A stretch of 64,000 nucleotides of DNA from Chitinophagaceae bacterium (GTDB lineage: Bacteria > Bacteroidota > Bacteroidia > Chitinophagales > Chitinophagaceae). A program made the translations under genes and the position numbers. The DNA lies in assembly GCA_019638615.1 (NCBI GenBank), contig JAHBTL010000013.1, forward strand, positions 1 through 64,000. The letters are read 5' to 3'. Shown in pieces: positions 46,741-56,400 of the stretch (position 1 is the stretch's first letter; the number at the start of each line of letters is the position of its first letter). The notes under the pieces are model-generated. The model did not search any database. It saw only the letters and a list, made by a program, of their open reading frames with translations, and was not told where the DNA came from.

Positions 46741-48612
46741 TTATTTCGCTATAAACAAATATTCTTTTACTGTATTGGCATTATTACCAACTTTATGATT
46801 CTGATTGCCAAATGAATATTGATAATCTATCTCCTTTAGTTCGACATCTTTTTTATATTTATTAAGAAGCTCTTTCATTTCTTCTTTTGATGGTATTGAA
46901 TTAGACGAATACGATACTACTAAAATACTATCCTTAAATTTATTAAATAACTTATCTAAGGCTTCATTGACAGTACTTTTTGAATCAAAAGGAGATTTAT
47001 ATTTGTTAAATTTTTTGGTTTTTGTCGATTGATCAATTACTAATCCTTTCCAATTCTTTACCAACCCTTCCACAAAATGGTATCTTCTTGTATAATCGTT
47101 ATCGGATTTTGAAGTAAGATAAGGGGGGTCAAAATATACTAGATCCGCCTTAATATCTATATCAAAAACATCACAATTGAATGACTTATTGGATTGCCCA
47201 TTGTCAAATACAGCATTATTAAAGCTATCCACATTTTCTAAAAAATGCTCTTCTAATGATAATTGCAAATCTCGGCGACCATCATCATATCTAGCACCTA
47301 CATATGTAAATATGCCTCTTGGTCGCTTTTTCATACAAGCTCTTGTAATAGCTCCTAGTGCTAAGGCTTTCTTGTGTTCATTGTTCAATAAATTAACATT
47401 AGCAATTATCTTATCAATGAAAGCATTATCCCCATCTTCGAAATACAGGTCTTTAAATGTGTTTTGAACAAAATTGCCGGTGTTTGAATTGTTTGCTAAT
47501 AATATATCAATATCTTGCCGATCAAGGTGAACGCTGGAATTTTCAATTAAAGCTTTAGTAAAGTTTGCAGAAAAGGACATAAAATCGTTTGAGTAAACTT
47601 CGATGCCTTTTTGCTTCAACATGTAGGATACGCAACCGCTTCCGGAAAAGGCATCAAGAGCTGAAGTAAACTCTAAATTTTTTATGTTTTCCCATAAGAA
47701 TGGTAAAATTTTGTACTTACTTCCCATATAGCGTGTGCCAGGAAAATTTTCTAATAGTTCTTGCTTTGCTTCCGATTTTTTTTTGCCATTAATAGAATAT
47801 ATAACAAGATCCTGCCCTATCCGAGTTGAGCTTTTACTACTAATTAATCGTTTGGTATCAAATATCTCAATTTTATGTCCTTTGTATAACTCATGAACAA
47901 ACTCGACATTTGAATTGGTTAATATAACTTTGGCCCCTATTTTTTCCAGCCTGTTGAATTCATCTCTCAATTCAATGTGATCATCATCATAGAAAAAATC
48001 CTTTGTGTATCTCTGAAAATCAGAAAACTTCCCTACCGGCACATAAGGAGGATCTAGGAAAATTAGATCTCCGTATTGTGCATATCTTTTTAATACCATT
48101 TTATAATTTGCACAAATTAATTTAGCCCCTTGAAGAGCCTCATGAGCAGCGTATAATCGGTCTTCATCGCAAAATTGTGGGTTTTTATATCTACCGTAAG
48201 GCACATTAAATTCTCCATTCTTATTTTCTCGGTACAGCCCATTGAAGCATGTTCTATTAAGGTAGATAAATCTTGCTGCACGTTCATTATTATTCAAGTT
48301 TGTTAAATCCATCCCTCTTATTTCATAATAAAATGATTCACTATCATTGAATGTTTTTAACTCAGCGATTAAATTCTCAATATTGTCTCTTACTGCAGTG
48401 TAACAGTTTATCAATTCTGGATTTATATCTGATAAAATAGCCTTAGAAGGACGTAAGTAGAAAAACAGAGCCCCCCCCCCAAGGAATGCTTCTATATATG
48501 TACTGTATTCGCTTGGAATAAATCTGTCTAACACTCCTAATAATTGAGTCTTTCCACCTGCCCATTTTAAAAATGGTCTTACCATTCTTTGTTTACTTTT
48601 TATGTTGATCAT
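46741..48612 (-). CDS. two-domain N6-adenine DNA methyltransferase (M.FokI-like fusion of two D12 domains)
   Basis: A 623-residue protein made of two Dam-type (D12 class) domains. Domain 1 has FLKWAGGKTQLL (14-25), the SAM motif FLGGGALFF (43-51) and DPPY (187-190). Domain 2 has YMGSKYKILPFLW (295-307), the SAM motif AFSGSG (321-326) and a second DPPY (495-498). This layout matches M.FokI, whose two domains methylate the two strands of an asymmetric site; the target here cannot be read from sequence. Residues 45-48 are encoded by a run of ten Gs, so the frame is open only at this tract length. The DUF262 gene starts one base after the stop. Confidence 0.88.
   Translation of the reverse strand: MINIKSKQRMVRPFLKWAGGKTQLLGVLDRFIPSEYSTYIEAFLGGGALFFYLRPSKAILSDINPELINCYTAVRDNIENLIAELKTFNDSESFYYEIRGMDLTNLNNNERAARFIYLNRTCFNGLYRENKNGEFNVPYGRYKNPQFCDEDRLYAAHEALQGAKLICANYKMVLKRYAQYGDLIFLDPPYVPVGKFSDFQRYTKDFFYDDDHIELRDEFNRLEKIGAKVILTNSNVEFVHELYKGHKIEIFDTKRLISSKSSTRIGQDLVIYSINGKKKSEAKQELLENFPGTRYMGSKYKILPFLWENIKNLEFTSALDAFSGSGCVSYMLKQKGIEVYSNDFMSFSANFTKALIENSSVHLDRQDIDILLANNSNTGNFVQNTFKDLYFEDGDNAFIDKIIANVNLLNNEHKKALALGAITRACMKKRPRGIFTYVGARYDDGRRDLQLSLEEHFLENVDSFNNAVFDNGQSNKSFNCDVFDIDIKADLVYFDPPYLTSKSDNDYTRRYHFVEGLVKNWKGLVIDQSTKTKKFNKYKSPFDSKSTVNEALDKLFNKFKDSILVVSYSSNSIPSKEEMKELLNKYKKDVELKEIDYQYSFGNQNHKVGNNANTVKEYLFIAK
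48471..48480 (-). repeat. G10 homopolymer in the SAM-binding motif of the methyltransferase gene
   Basis: Ten consecutive Cs on the plus strand read as GGG GGG GGG G in the gene, coding for the glycines of FLGGGALFF. A change by one or two bases would frameshift the gene after about 45 codons. The rest of the window has no G/C homopolymer of this length. Confidence 0.95.
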
Positions 48613-48738
48613 TATTTTATACGAATAAAGTAATTAATGTATAATAATTCATTTGGTTATGAGGGGTGAGAGTTGGATTTTATTACCCACCACTTAATAT
48701 TAATGATTATAACAATAATTGTCGCATTTTGCTTTTGT

Positions 48739-48951
48739 TCAATTTGCTTTCAACTCCCTGTACAGTGCTTCCAGCAAATCACACGGAGCCACATCTATAG
48801 CAAGTGCTATTTTGTACAATTCTTCAGCCTGAAGCCGGGTCGAGGGATTCAATGATAATTCGCTGATTCTTGCCTTACTCAATCCCGTTTTACGGGCTAT
48901 TTCTGATTTATTAACTGATTTTTGGGCGAGATATAGACCGAGTTTTGTCAT
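48739..48951 (-). CDS. small XRE-family transcriptional regulator
   Basis: A 70-residue HTH protein (MTKLGLYLAQKSVNKSEIAR, KTGLSKARISELSLNPSTRL, ALAIDVAPCDLLEALYRELK). Size and position recall the controller (C) proteins of restriction-modification systems. It lies 126 bases upstream of the methyltransferase gene on the same strand. Repeated motifs at 48962-49070 directly before it could be its operator. Confidence 0.82.
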   Translation of the reverse strand: MTKLGLYLAQKSVNKSEIARKTGLSKARISELSLNPSTRLQAEELYKIALAIDVAPCDLLEALYRELKAN

Positions 48952-48961
48952 TGGTTTTCAA

Positions 48962-49070
48962 GATTTTCTAAACAGTTTATTAGCTTAAAGCTATATTTTT
49001 TTAGAAAATCAAGACAAAAATGATCTAAACTTATTAGCTTTTCACTAAGTTTGTCGTGATTTTCTAAACA
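48962..49070 (-). promoter_or_regulatory. putative operator array of the XRE regulator
   Basis: GATTTTCTAAA (48962-48972) and its exact inverse TTTAGAAAATC (49000-49010) are followed by a third copy (49058-49068). In addition TCTAAAC-n-TTATTAGCTT occurs twice (about 48967 and 49024), with a weaker third (49063). This spacing is typical of controller binding sites. The rest of the 48952-49257 gap has no gene. Confidence 0.6.
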
Positions 49071-49257
49071 TTTGACTTGTCTAGCTAAAATTTATATTGA
49101 TGGAAAACATGTTTTTAAATACGTCTTAAGGGTGTCGCAGCCTTTAACACGGTAAGGGCTAACCCATGTCTTTTTTATTACCTGTTGTCTCTCACTACTT
49201 CTTTCACCGGCATCGCCGCAAACCAAACCATACATCACCACTGAAAAACATTCCACC

Positions 49258-49812
49258 ATGCAATCATCACCACGTAAGCGTTTTCACAAGCCCTGCCACC
49301 TGCCGAACAAAGTAAGCAAGCACTTTTTCAAAGGTCTTGAAGCCATGTTTCAGAACTTTCAACCGGAGGATTTCAGGAAAGAGCTGAACCTGTGGCTGCA
49401 TGCCGCCCTTGCCAGCGAACAGAGCGCCTACGGAGAAGGAGGCGAAAGGGAAGACCTGATGGATTTTGTGCATCACCTGCACCGGCTGATCGAAGCTTTT
49501 TGCATCCTCCATACCAGGACCCCCGCACAGCAAAGCTTACCGGCCCCAACCAAAGGATTGCTGACACATGCCAACCGGCCTTTCTACCTTACCGAAGCGG
49601 AACAGGGCAATCCCGCTAAGGTGATACGGCAATTCCGCCGTACATTCCGGTACAGCTACGCAAAAGCCGAACTGCTGGACTTGCTGGAAGCGGTGATCAC
49701 CTACAAAGGCGAGCAGGCAATATGCCGGGTTGACCTGGTGATGTTTTACCGGCACCTGCTGCATTTGGTGAGGCTGGCATACAGGATGCATAAGAGGATA
49801 TTGCGCGTGTAA
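49258..49812 (+). CDS. hypothetical protein, basic
   Basis: A 184-residue protein that I do not recognise. It is helical and rich in His, Arg and Leu (FHKPCHLPNKVSKHFFKGLE, DFVHHLHRLIEAF, YRHLLHLVRLAYRMHKRI). It has no signal peptide or membrane segment. Base composition is richer in G+C than in the adjacent methyltransferase operon, so it may belong to a different acquisition. It is divergent from the XRE regulator, separated by about 300 bases. The ATG at 49258 is the only good start. Confidence 0.55.
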   Translation: MQSSPRKRFHKPCHLPNKVSKHFFKGLEAMFQNFQPEDFRKELNLWLHAALASEQSAYGEGGEREDLMDFVHHLHRLIEAFCILHTRTPAQQSLPAPTKGLLTHANRPFYLTEAEQGNPAKVIRQFRRTFRYSYAKAELLDLLEAVITYKGEQAICRVDLVMFYRHLLHLVRLAYRMHKRILRV

Positions 49813-49902
49813 GGTTGGCGTGCTGTAAAAATTATACGAAACAGGGATAACTGCATTGCTTACTTCATCCGGAAAAGGATCAGCAATACTACCGGTGCTA
49901 TG

Positions 49903-49965
49903 TCAAACGTAAAATGTGAGGCGCGAAAGTTCGTTTCACATCTCACATTTCACGACAATATACCG
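49903..49965. repeat. dispersed noncoding repeat, copy 2
   Basis: GCGAAAGTTCGTTTCACATC and TCACATTTCACGACAA match the order and most bases of 31763-31815. It lies in the 49813-50345 gap, which has no gene. Confidence 0.6.
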
Positions 49966-50085
49966 ACATGATTTGATGCCAATGACATGTTATCCAGTTT
50001 GATGTTTATCAACCGGTTATGAACTTCAATTTGTTGTTGCACAAACTCGGTTTTCCTTTCAACTACAATCCCTCCGCTTTTTTCT

Positions 50086-50111
50086 GTTACTTTTTTGCGG
50101 AAAAAAGTAAC
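50086..50111. repeat. perfect hairpin GTTACTTTTTT-GCGG-AAAAAAGTAAC
   Basis: An 11-base stem with a four-base loop, in the gene-free gap before the adhesin operon end. The T/A arms also make it a possible bidirectional terminator for the 49258 gene and the OmpA-family gene. Confidence 0.7.
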
Positions 50112-50345
50112 CAAAAAGCCGCCGGGAAATTATTACCGCAATTTCCCGGAACGCCATGATGAAGCTTTATTACTACTGTAAACTCAGCAACAGAGCCCTG
50201 ATGTGTTTGCTGATAACTTAGCCGACTTAGGATGCTTACAAATCAGAAAGCTGTAACAAACAAATGCAACATGTCACGCCACAATGATGGAGGCGCCGCC
50301 TAATTGGGTACTTGGCATGACATTAATGGTAGAAACAAAAGCACT

Positions 50346-52409
50346 TTAACGATCAGCCCCTACCAGCTTATACTCCACTCTCCTGTTCTTCTCTCTTGCC
50401 GCAGGGTTATCTTTTCCGTCAATGGTTTCCGGCTCAAGCGGGCAGCATTCGCCATACGCTTTACCTGCAAGGCGGTCTCTGCCAATCCCTTTTCTAACTA
50501 AATAATTTATACAGGCGTCTACCCTTTTTTGTGCAAGCACAAGATTGTATTCCTCGGTTCCTTTTGTATCGGTGTACCCTCCTATCTCAATTTTCATAGT
50601 TGGGTATTGCTTCATCAGCAGCACTAAGGAATCAAGCTGGGCAAACGATCCGTTAATGGCAGACTTATTATACCCGAACTGTGCCAGCGTTGACGAAGTA
50701 TTGGCAAGATTGTTCAATACCTGCTGCAGGCTGTCTGCATAATCACTCAACCTGATGTTCAGGCAGAGCGGTTCATTATGAATGGTTTCTTTACCAGCTT
50801 CCATCCGTACCAGGTAATCTTTTGATGTGGTATCATAACTTTTCTTTCCGGCAACTATGGTATACCGGGAAATATTACTCATTTCAAAAGCATAGCCGCC
50901 CTGCTGATCTGTTTTTTCGCTACGAACCAGCTTACCGGTTCTGGTGTCTTTAATATCAATGGTCACATCCGGCAACGGCTTTTGGGTGGCGCAATCTATT
51001 ACCTTACCGTTTATATATTGCTTATTGTTTTGGCGAACGCTGTACATTGCCAGGCAACAGCCTGATGTATCACGGTCAGAGCTCATCAGCCCTGTATTCC
51101 ATAAATTATCTTCATCGGTGCTGATATAGTAAAGATCATCTTTACTGGAGTTGATGGGGCTGCCTGCATTGGCAGGAGTATTCCAGTCAGACATTATAAT
51201 GCTGCCGCGACTGTAATAAATATCCAGCCCGCCCATACCTGTGCGCCCGTTACTGGAAAAAATAACTGTTTTACCCGGCGCATGATAAGACGGGGCGAAT
51301 TCATCTTCCACCGTATTGATCACATTCCCCATATTTTTTGCAGTAAGCGCGTTGGCATCACTATCCAGCTCAATGAACCATATATCATATTTGCCTACAC
51401 CACCGGCACGGTCGGAAGAAAACAGTAAATACTTACCATCACGCGTTGCAAAAGGTTGCGTGCTGCCGGAGCCGGGCATATTGAACGGCTCTCCCAGCTT
51501 TACCGGCGTTGACCAGCCTTGTTCCTTTCTTTCGGCAGCATATAACGCCGCTGCTGATTTACCGTTAACGTCGGTCCATCTTGTAAAAAACATTTTATTG
51601 CCTGCAAAAGTGGCCAGCCCGTCGTGAAACCCTTCCGGCGTGCCTGAGTTCCATTCTCCGGCATTTTGTAATATGCCATCCTGTTGTATGGCTTCAAACA
51701 GCCTTGCCCTTGCCGGCGGATCTGCAGGTGCTCCTTTTGAGGAAGCGGCTACCGTAGCGGCAGGTTTTTGTATGGCTGTAAAAACAACCGTATCTCCTGT
51801 ACGCAATGTTTGCGCATAAGCGGAACTGTTGGTTGGTGAGGAAACAGGCGTTACAAAAAAGCCGGGCCGGGTTTGGCTAAGCTGCGCTTTAATAAAGCTG
51901 AGATTCAGCAGTTCCCTGTCGGTCGCCAGTCCTGCCTCATCCATCTGGCCATGCTTTTCGCGGTAGGTGCTCAGCACTTCAATAGCTTCCGCATATTTTT
52001 GATTAGCTCTCAGGGTTATACCATACCAATAGACAGCCGCGGGGTATATCTCTTCTGAAAATGTTGCTGCTTCTTTATAATATTTTTCCGCATTATTATA
52101 ATCGTGGCTGAGCCTGTAGCTTTCCGCAAGGTTATACACAGCCTGCTGGTGTACGTTTACGCCATTATTAACACCGGTCTTTTTTCCTACCGCGAACGGG
52201 TCGGCTTTTGCAGTAACGGATCTTTCTGAAGCGAGGTACTTTTCATAATACTGCGCCGCTTCAACATATTTTTGCTGCCGGTGCAATTGTTCCGCTTTGT
52301 TAAAGTAGCCCTGCTGACCTCCCTGCGCAACAGCGTTGGTAAACACAAAAATATGGCAGCTTATAATAGCCAGTGCAACTAATGGGAAAGTGTTCAGCTT
52401 AACATTCAT
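50346..52409 (-). CDS. OmpA-family protein with TPR, PD40 propeller and carboxypeptidase-like domains
   Basis: A 687-residue envelope protein. A signal peptide (MNVKLNTFPLVALAIISCHI) is followed by TPR-like helices (YFNKAEQLHRQQKYVEAAQY, AEKYYKEAATFSEEIYPAAV). A WD40/PD40 propeller comes next (ATRDGKYLLFSSDRAGGVGK, DIWFIELD), then a carboxypeptidase-regulatory-like domain (INGKVIDCATQKPLPDVTID) and a C-terminal OmpA peptidoglycan-binding domain (IEIGGYTDTKGTEEYNLVLA, GIGRDRLAGKAYGE). This matches T9SS PorE-like proteins. ATG 52409 is chosen because it starts the signal peptide. It follows the PorP/SprF gene by 35 bases and likely anchors the exported adhesin. Confidence 0.85.
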   Translation of the reverse strand: MNVKLNTFPLVALAIISCHIFVFTNAVAQGGQQGYFNKAEQLHRQQKYVEAAQYYEKYLASERSVTAKADPFAVGKKTGVNNGVNVHQQAVYNLAESYRLSHDYNNAEKYYKEAATFSEEIYPAAVYWYGITLRANQKYAEAIEVLSTYREKHGQMDEAGLATDRELLNLSFIKAQLSQTRPGFFVTPVSSPTNSSAYAQTLRTGDTVVFTAIQKPAATVAASSKGAPADPPARARLFEAIQQDGILQNAGEWNSGTPEGFHDGLATFAGNKMFFTRWTDVNGKSAAALYAAERKEQGWSTPVKLGEPFNMPGSGSTQPFATRDGKYLLFSSDRAGGVGKYDIWFIELDSDANALTAKNMGNVINTVEDEFAPSYHAPGKTVIFSSNGRTGMGGLDIYYSRGSIIMSDWNTPANAGSPINSSKDDLYYISTDEDNLWNTGLMSSDRDTSGCCLAMYSVRQNNKQYINGKVIDCATQKPLPDVTIDIKDTRTGKLVRSEKTDQQGGYAFEMSNISRYTIVAGKKSYDTTSKDYLVRMEAGKETIHNEPLCLNIRLSDYADSLQQVLNNLANTSSTLAQFGYNKSAINGSFAQLDSLVLLMKQYPTMKIEIGGYTDTKGTEEYNLVLAQKRVDACINYLVRKGIGRDRLAGKAYGECCPLEPETIDGKDNPAAREKNRRVEYKLVGADR

Positions 52410-52444
52410 CGTTATTCTTTTATATAATGACAGGTGCATCATAA

Positions 52445-53434
52445 TTAAAATCTCGGGCAGGGAGCAGCACTTGTTTGTGTTGATCTTTTGCGCCACCAGG
52501 TATATGATAAGGATACCTCAAGGCTGTTCCTGTTAAGAGACGCGGTAGTCTTTTCAGAAATGCCAATATCATAGCTCATCCCTACTGTTAATCCTTTATG
52601 AAAAAAACCGGCAAACGGGATGATCGCGTTGCCCAGCCTTATGTTCGCTCCAAAAAGCAAATCGGTTTTTTCGGTAGCATTCACCTGCAGGTACGCGCCG
52701 GCGGCTTTTTCTTCTGCTTCACCCTGGCGCATATACAGCACATTAGGCACAATGCTGAACAATTCATTCACCAGTATTTTTGCTCCCGCGTGTACGCTAT
52801 GCCGTATGGGCATCCTTTCTTTTGATCCACCGGATATAAAAGGATCTTTGGGGCGTGATAAATGAAAGGCGGAAAAACCACCGAACAGGTTTACCTTTTT
52901 TTCCGGCGTGGCATCATAATAGAATATGCCCGCACCGGCATCCAGCACGGTAACAGAGGGCTTATTGAAAACTTCGTTGCCAACATTCGTTTCATCAAAC
53001 CCCATGCCCATAGTCCATTGATCGCCAAACTGCAGCTTGCTCCTGTTAAAATAACGGTTAAGTATACCCGCCTGTAAGGCCATGGCTATATAATGATCAT
53101 TAAAGCGAACGCCTGTATAGGCAAGGCTTAATGCTGCCGTGGTATATTGATACGCTTTATCGGATGAGGCCTGGTTAAATACATTAATGCCCGCATTCAG
53201 GTTCCTGTTGGTTGCCATCTCTGCAGATACCCCTCTTGAAGAAAGCGTATTGGCATACTGGTTTTTCCAGATGGCAGCAACACGGTAATCGCCCTGCATG
53301 GCGCCGGTGAGCGCGGGGTTTAAGGTGGAGGGCTGAATATAATACTGCGAAAAATGAGGGTCAACCTGTGCGCTGGCAAATTGCATTGCTATGCAACCTG
53401 CTATCAACCCTGTTATGTATAGTGCCTTTTTCAT
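52445..53434 (-). CDS. PorP/SprF-family type IX secretion outer-membrane protein
   Basis: A 329-residue barrel with a signal peptide (MKKALYITGLIAGCIAMQFA). The family start is VDPHFSQYYIQPSTLNPALTG, with GDYRVAAIWKNQYAN, HYIAMALQAGILNRYF, GAGIFYYD and a barrel-like C-terminus (GMSYDIGISEKTTASLNRNS). SprF-type proteins work with type B cargo of the T9SS and help its delivery to the surface. ATG 53434 is used; ATG 53443 is possible. It lies just downstream of the giant adhesin gene, consistent with a cargo-transporter pair. Confidence 0.88.
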   Translation of the reverse strand: MKKALYITGLIAGCIAMQFASAQVDPHFSQYYIQPSTLNPALTGAMQGDYRVAAIWKNQYANTLSSRGVSAEMATNRNLNAGINVFNQASSDKAYQYTTAALSLAYTGVRFNDHYIAMALQAGILNRYFNRSKLQFGDQWTMGMGFDETNVGNEVFNKPSVTVLDAGAGIFYYDATPEKKVNLFGGFSAFHLSRPKDPFISGGSKERMPIRHSVHAGAKILVNELFSIVPNVLYMRQGEAEEKAAGAYLQVNATEKTDLLFGANIRLGNAIIPFAGFFHKGLTVGMSYDIGISEKTTASLNRNSLEVSLSYTWWRKRSTQTSAAPCPRF

Positions 53435-53451
53435 TGCTGCCATTGATTTAA

Positions 53452-56400
53452 TTACCGTATCAAACTGATGGTTCCGTTACGTATAATAGAACTATTGTTA
53501 TACAAATAGATTTTTATAGCATAGAGATAAATGCCCACGGGCTGCTGCTTACCTTTATAAGTGCCATCCCAGCCTTTGTTATTGTCTTTTGTTTCGTACA
53601 AAAGATTGCCCCACTGGTTGTATATTCTCATCTCAATACTTTTAACAGAAGTGCCGTACACTTTAAAAATATCATTCTTACCATCATGGTTAGGTGTAAA
53701 GGCATTGGGTATAAACAACTCCCTGGTATTATCCTCAACATTTACTCTTACATTGGCGGTATCACGGCAGCCGTCGGGCGATTGCAATATGGTATAGAAT
53801 GTTTTGGAGCTATCTGTAATGGTTATGGTTTGTGCGTTAGCCTGCTGCCCCGGGAAGTACTGCGCCGGCATCCACGCAATCACATCAAAACCTGTGTTGG
53901 CAGATGGCGTGAGCGTAACGGTTGTGCCTGACATAACCGGGTTAGGCGTTGCCGTTAGTGCGGCTTTAAAATCTCTTACCGAAATATTGATATGATCGGT
54001 TGTTTTACACCCGAGCGCATCGGTAGCTACAGCCGTATAAGATGTATTGGCAGATGGATACGCGGTATAGGCATTACCGTTGTGATTGTTCTCCCATACA
54101 ATGGTGCTGCCTGCGGATGTTGCAGAAAGATTCACTTCTTCCCATTTACATACCAGCGTTTTGTCGGCAGATAAGCTTAATGCCGGTTGCGGGTTAATGG
54201 TAACACTCACCGGCTCAACCAGTGTAGGGCAGCCCCGCGAATCAACACCTTTAATATAGTAGGTATTACTTGTGCCAACGGCAGCCGGGTTTGAAAGGGA
54301 GGCTGTGCCCGCCGCATCAGTATAATATGAATAGGTAAGATCACCTGCGCTTCCCGCAGTAACAGCCCCTGCCGTAATATTTACCGTGCCCGGAGCGCAG
54401 ACTGCTGCGGGGTTGGTTATTACCAGTGTTGGTGTGCCGATATTAATAATGGTATTGGCTGACCCTGTGCATGCACCGCTTGTAAACGTATACACCACCG
54501 TATATTGCCCCGGCGTGCTCATACCCAGGTCAATAGCGCCTGTTGTTGCATTGATAGATAATCCCGCAGCAGAAGAATATGTTCCGCCTGCATAGCCGGT
54601 TTGTGTTACGGTGGCAGTGCCGGTAGCGCAGTATGGGCCGCCGTTATATGATATAGATGCGGTTGGCATTATATCAACCACAACATTAACGGGCTGTACA
54701 TCACTGCAACCGGCCGCTGTCGTGCCTTTAATATAGTATGTGCCGCTTGTTGTAAGGGCAGAAGGATTACTCAGGGTAATGGTTGCAGCCACATCCGTAA
54801 AGTAAGTATAGCTAAGTCCTGCGGTGCTGCCGGTTGTAACGGCGCTATTGGTAATATTAACAGCACCCGGGGCGCAGACCGCTGCAGGGTCCGTAACTAC
54901 CACAGTTGGCTCAGGATTAATAGTTACCACAACAGGTCGTATATCTGTACAGCCTGAAGCTGTTGTTCCTTTAATATAGTACGTGCCGCCTGTGCTGATG
55001 CTGTTCGGGTTGCTTAGCACCGTTGTACCTGCCGCATTGGTAAAGTAAGTATAGGTTAAGCCCGGAGTGCTGCCGGTAGTTATGGCTGCCGCAGTTATGT
55101 CAACGGTTGACGGCGAGCATATTGCTGCAGGATCAGTAACGGCTACTGTTGGCAGCGCGTTAATAGTAACTGAAGCAGTTGTAGTATTGCTGCATGTGCC
55201 ATCGGTAAATGTATAGGTAACAGTATATGTGCCTGCCGTACTTGCCGAAAGGTTTATAGCGCCTGTAGCGGAATTGATGGAAAGCCCGGTAGTGGACGAA
55301 TATGTGCCACCCGTTTGCCCGGTTTGTGTAACAGTTGCGGTACCTGTAGCGCAGAACGGTGTGCCGCTATACGATATGGTTGCAACCGGTAAAGGATTGA
55401 TAACAACAACTACGGGTTTGATATCAGTGCAACCTGCCGCAGTTGTGCCTTTAATATAATATGTGCCGCTTGCTGCCACAGCATTCGGGTCGCTCAAAGA
55501 AGTTGTGCCTGCTGCATCCGTAAAATAAGTATAGGTTAAACCGCTTGTGCTGCCGGCAGTAACTGCAGCGACTGTTATATTAACGGTATTGGGCGAGCAA
55601 ACTGCTGCCGGGCTGGTAATCACCACATTTGGTACCGGGTTGATCACCACATGAGCGGTGTCAGTGTTGCTGCATGTGCCATCGGTAAAGGTATAGGTTA
55701 CAATATATGTGCCTGCAGTACTTGTGGCAAGGTTTATCTCTCCTGTAGCTGCATCAACGGATAAGCCGGTTGTTGAACTGTATGTTCCGCCGGTTTGCCC
55801 GGTTTGTATTACAACTGCCGTACCTGTTGCGCAGAATGGTGAACCGCTATAAGAAATACTTGCAACAGGTAGCGGATTAATGGTAACAGTTACCGGTTGA
55901 ATGTCGCTGCAGCCGGCCGCTGTTGTGCCTTTAATATAGTATGTGCCGCTTGTTGCCACAGCATTAGGATTGCTTAGTGTTGCTGTGCCTGCCGCATCAG
56001 TGAAATAGGTATAGTTTAAACCGGTGGTGCTGCCGGTTGTAACTGACGCTGTTGTAAGATCAACCGTATTGGGCATGCAAACCGCCGCGGGATCGGTGAT
56101 GGCAACGGCAGGTTGCTGGTTGATGGTAATGTCGGCGGTTGTCGTATTAGGACAGGTGCCATCCGTAAAGCTATAGGTAACGGTATATACACCTGCTGTG
56201 CTTGCGCCAAGATCAATCTCACCTGTGGCGGCGTCAATAACCAGGCCGGTTGTTGAACTATAGGTTCCGCCACCCTGCCCGGTTTGTGTAACAACCGCAG
56301 TACCTGTTGTGCAATACAGTGCATTGGGATAGGAAATGGTAGCCGTTGGTAAAAGATCAACGGTTACGTTCAATGAGTCTTTTGTTGCACATCCGTCGCC

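Noticed and set aside
54400-56350. regular repeats considered as a CRISPR array
   Set aside because: Period is about 480 bases, all in one open frame and coding for Ig-like modules.
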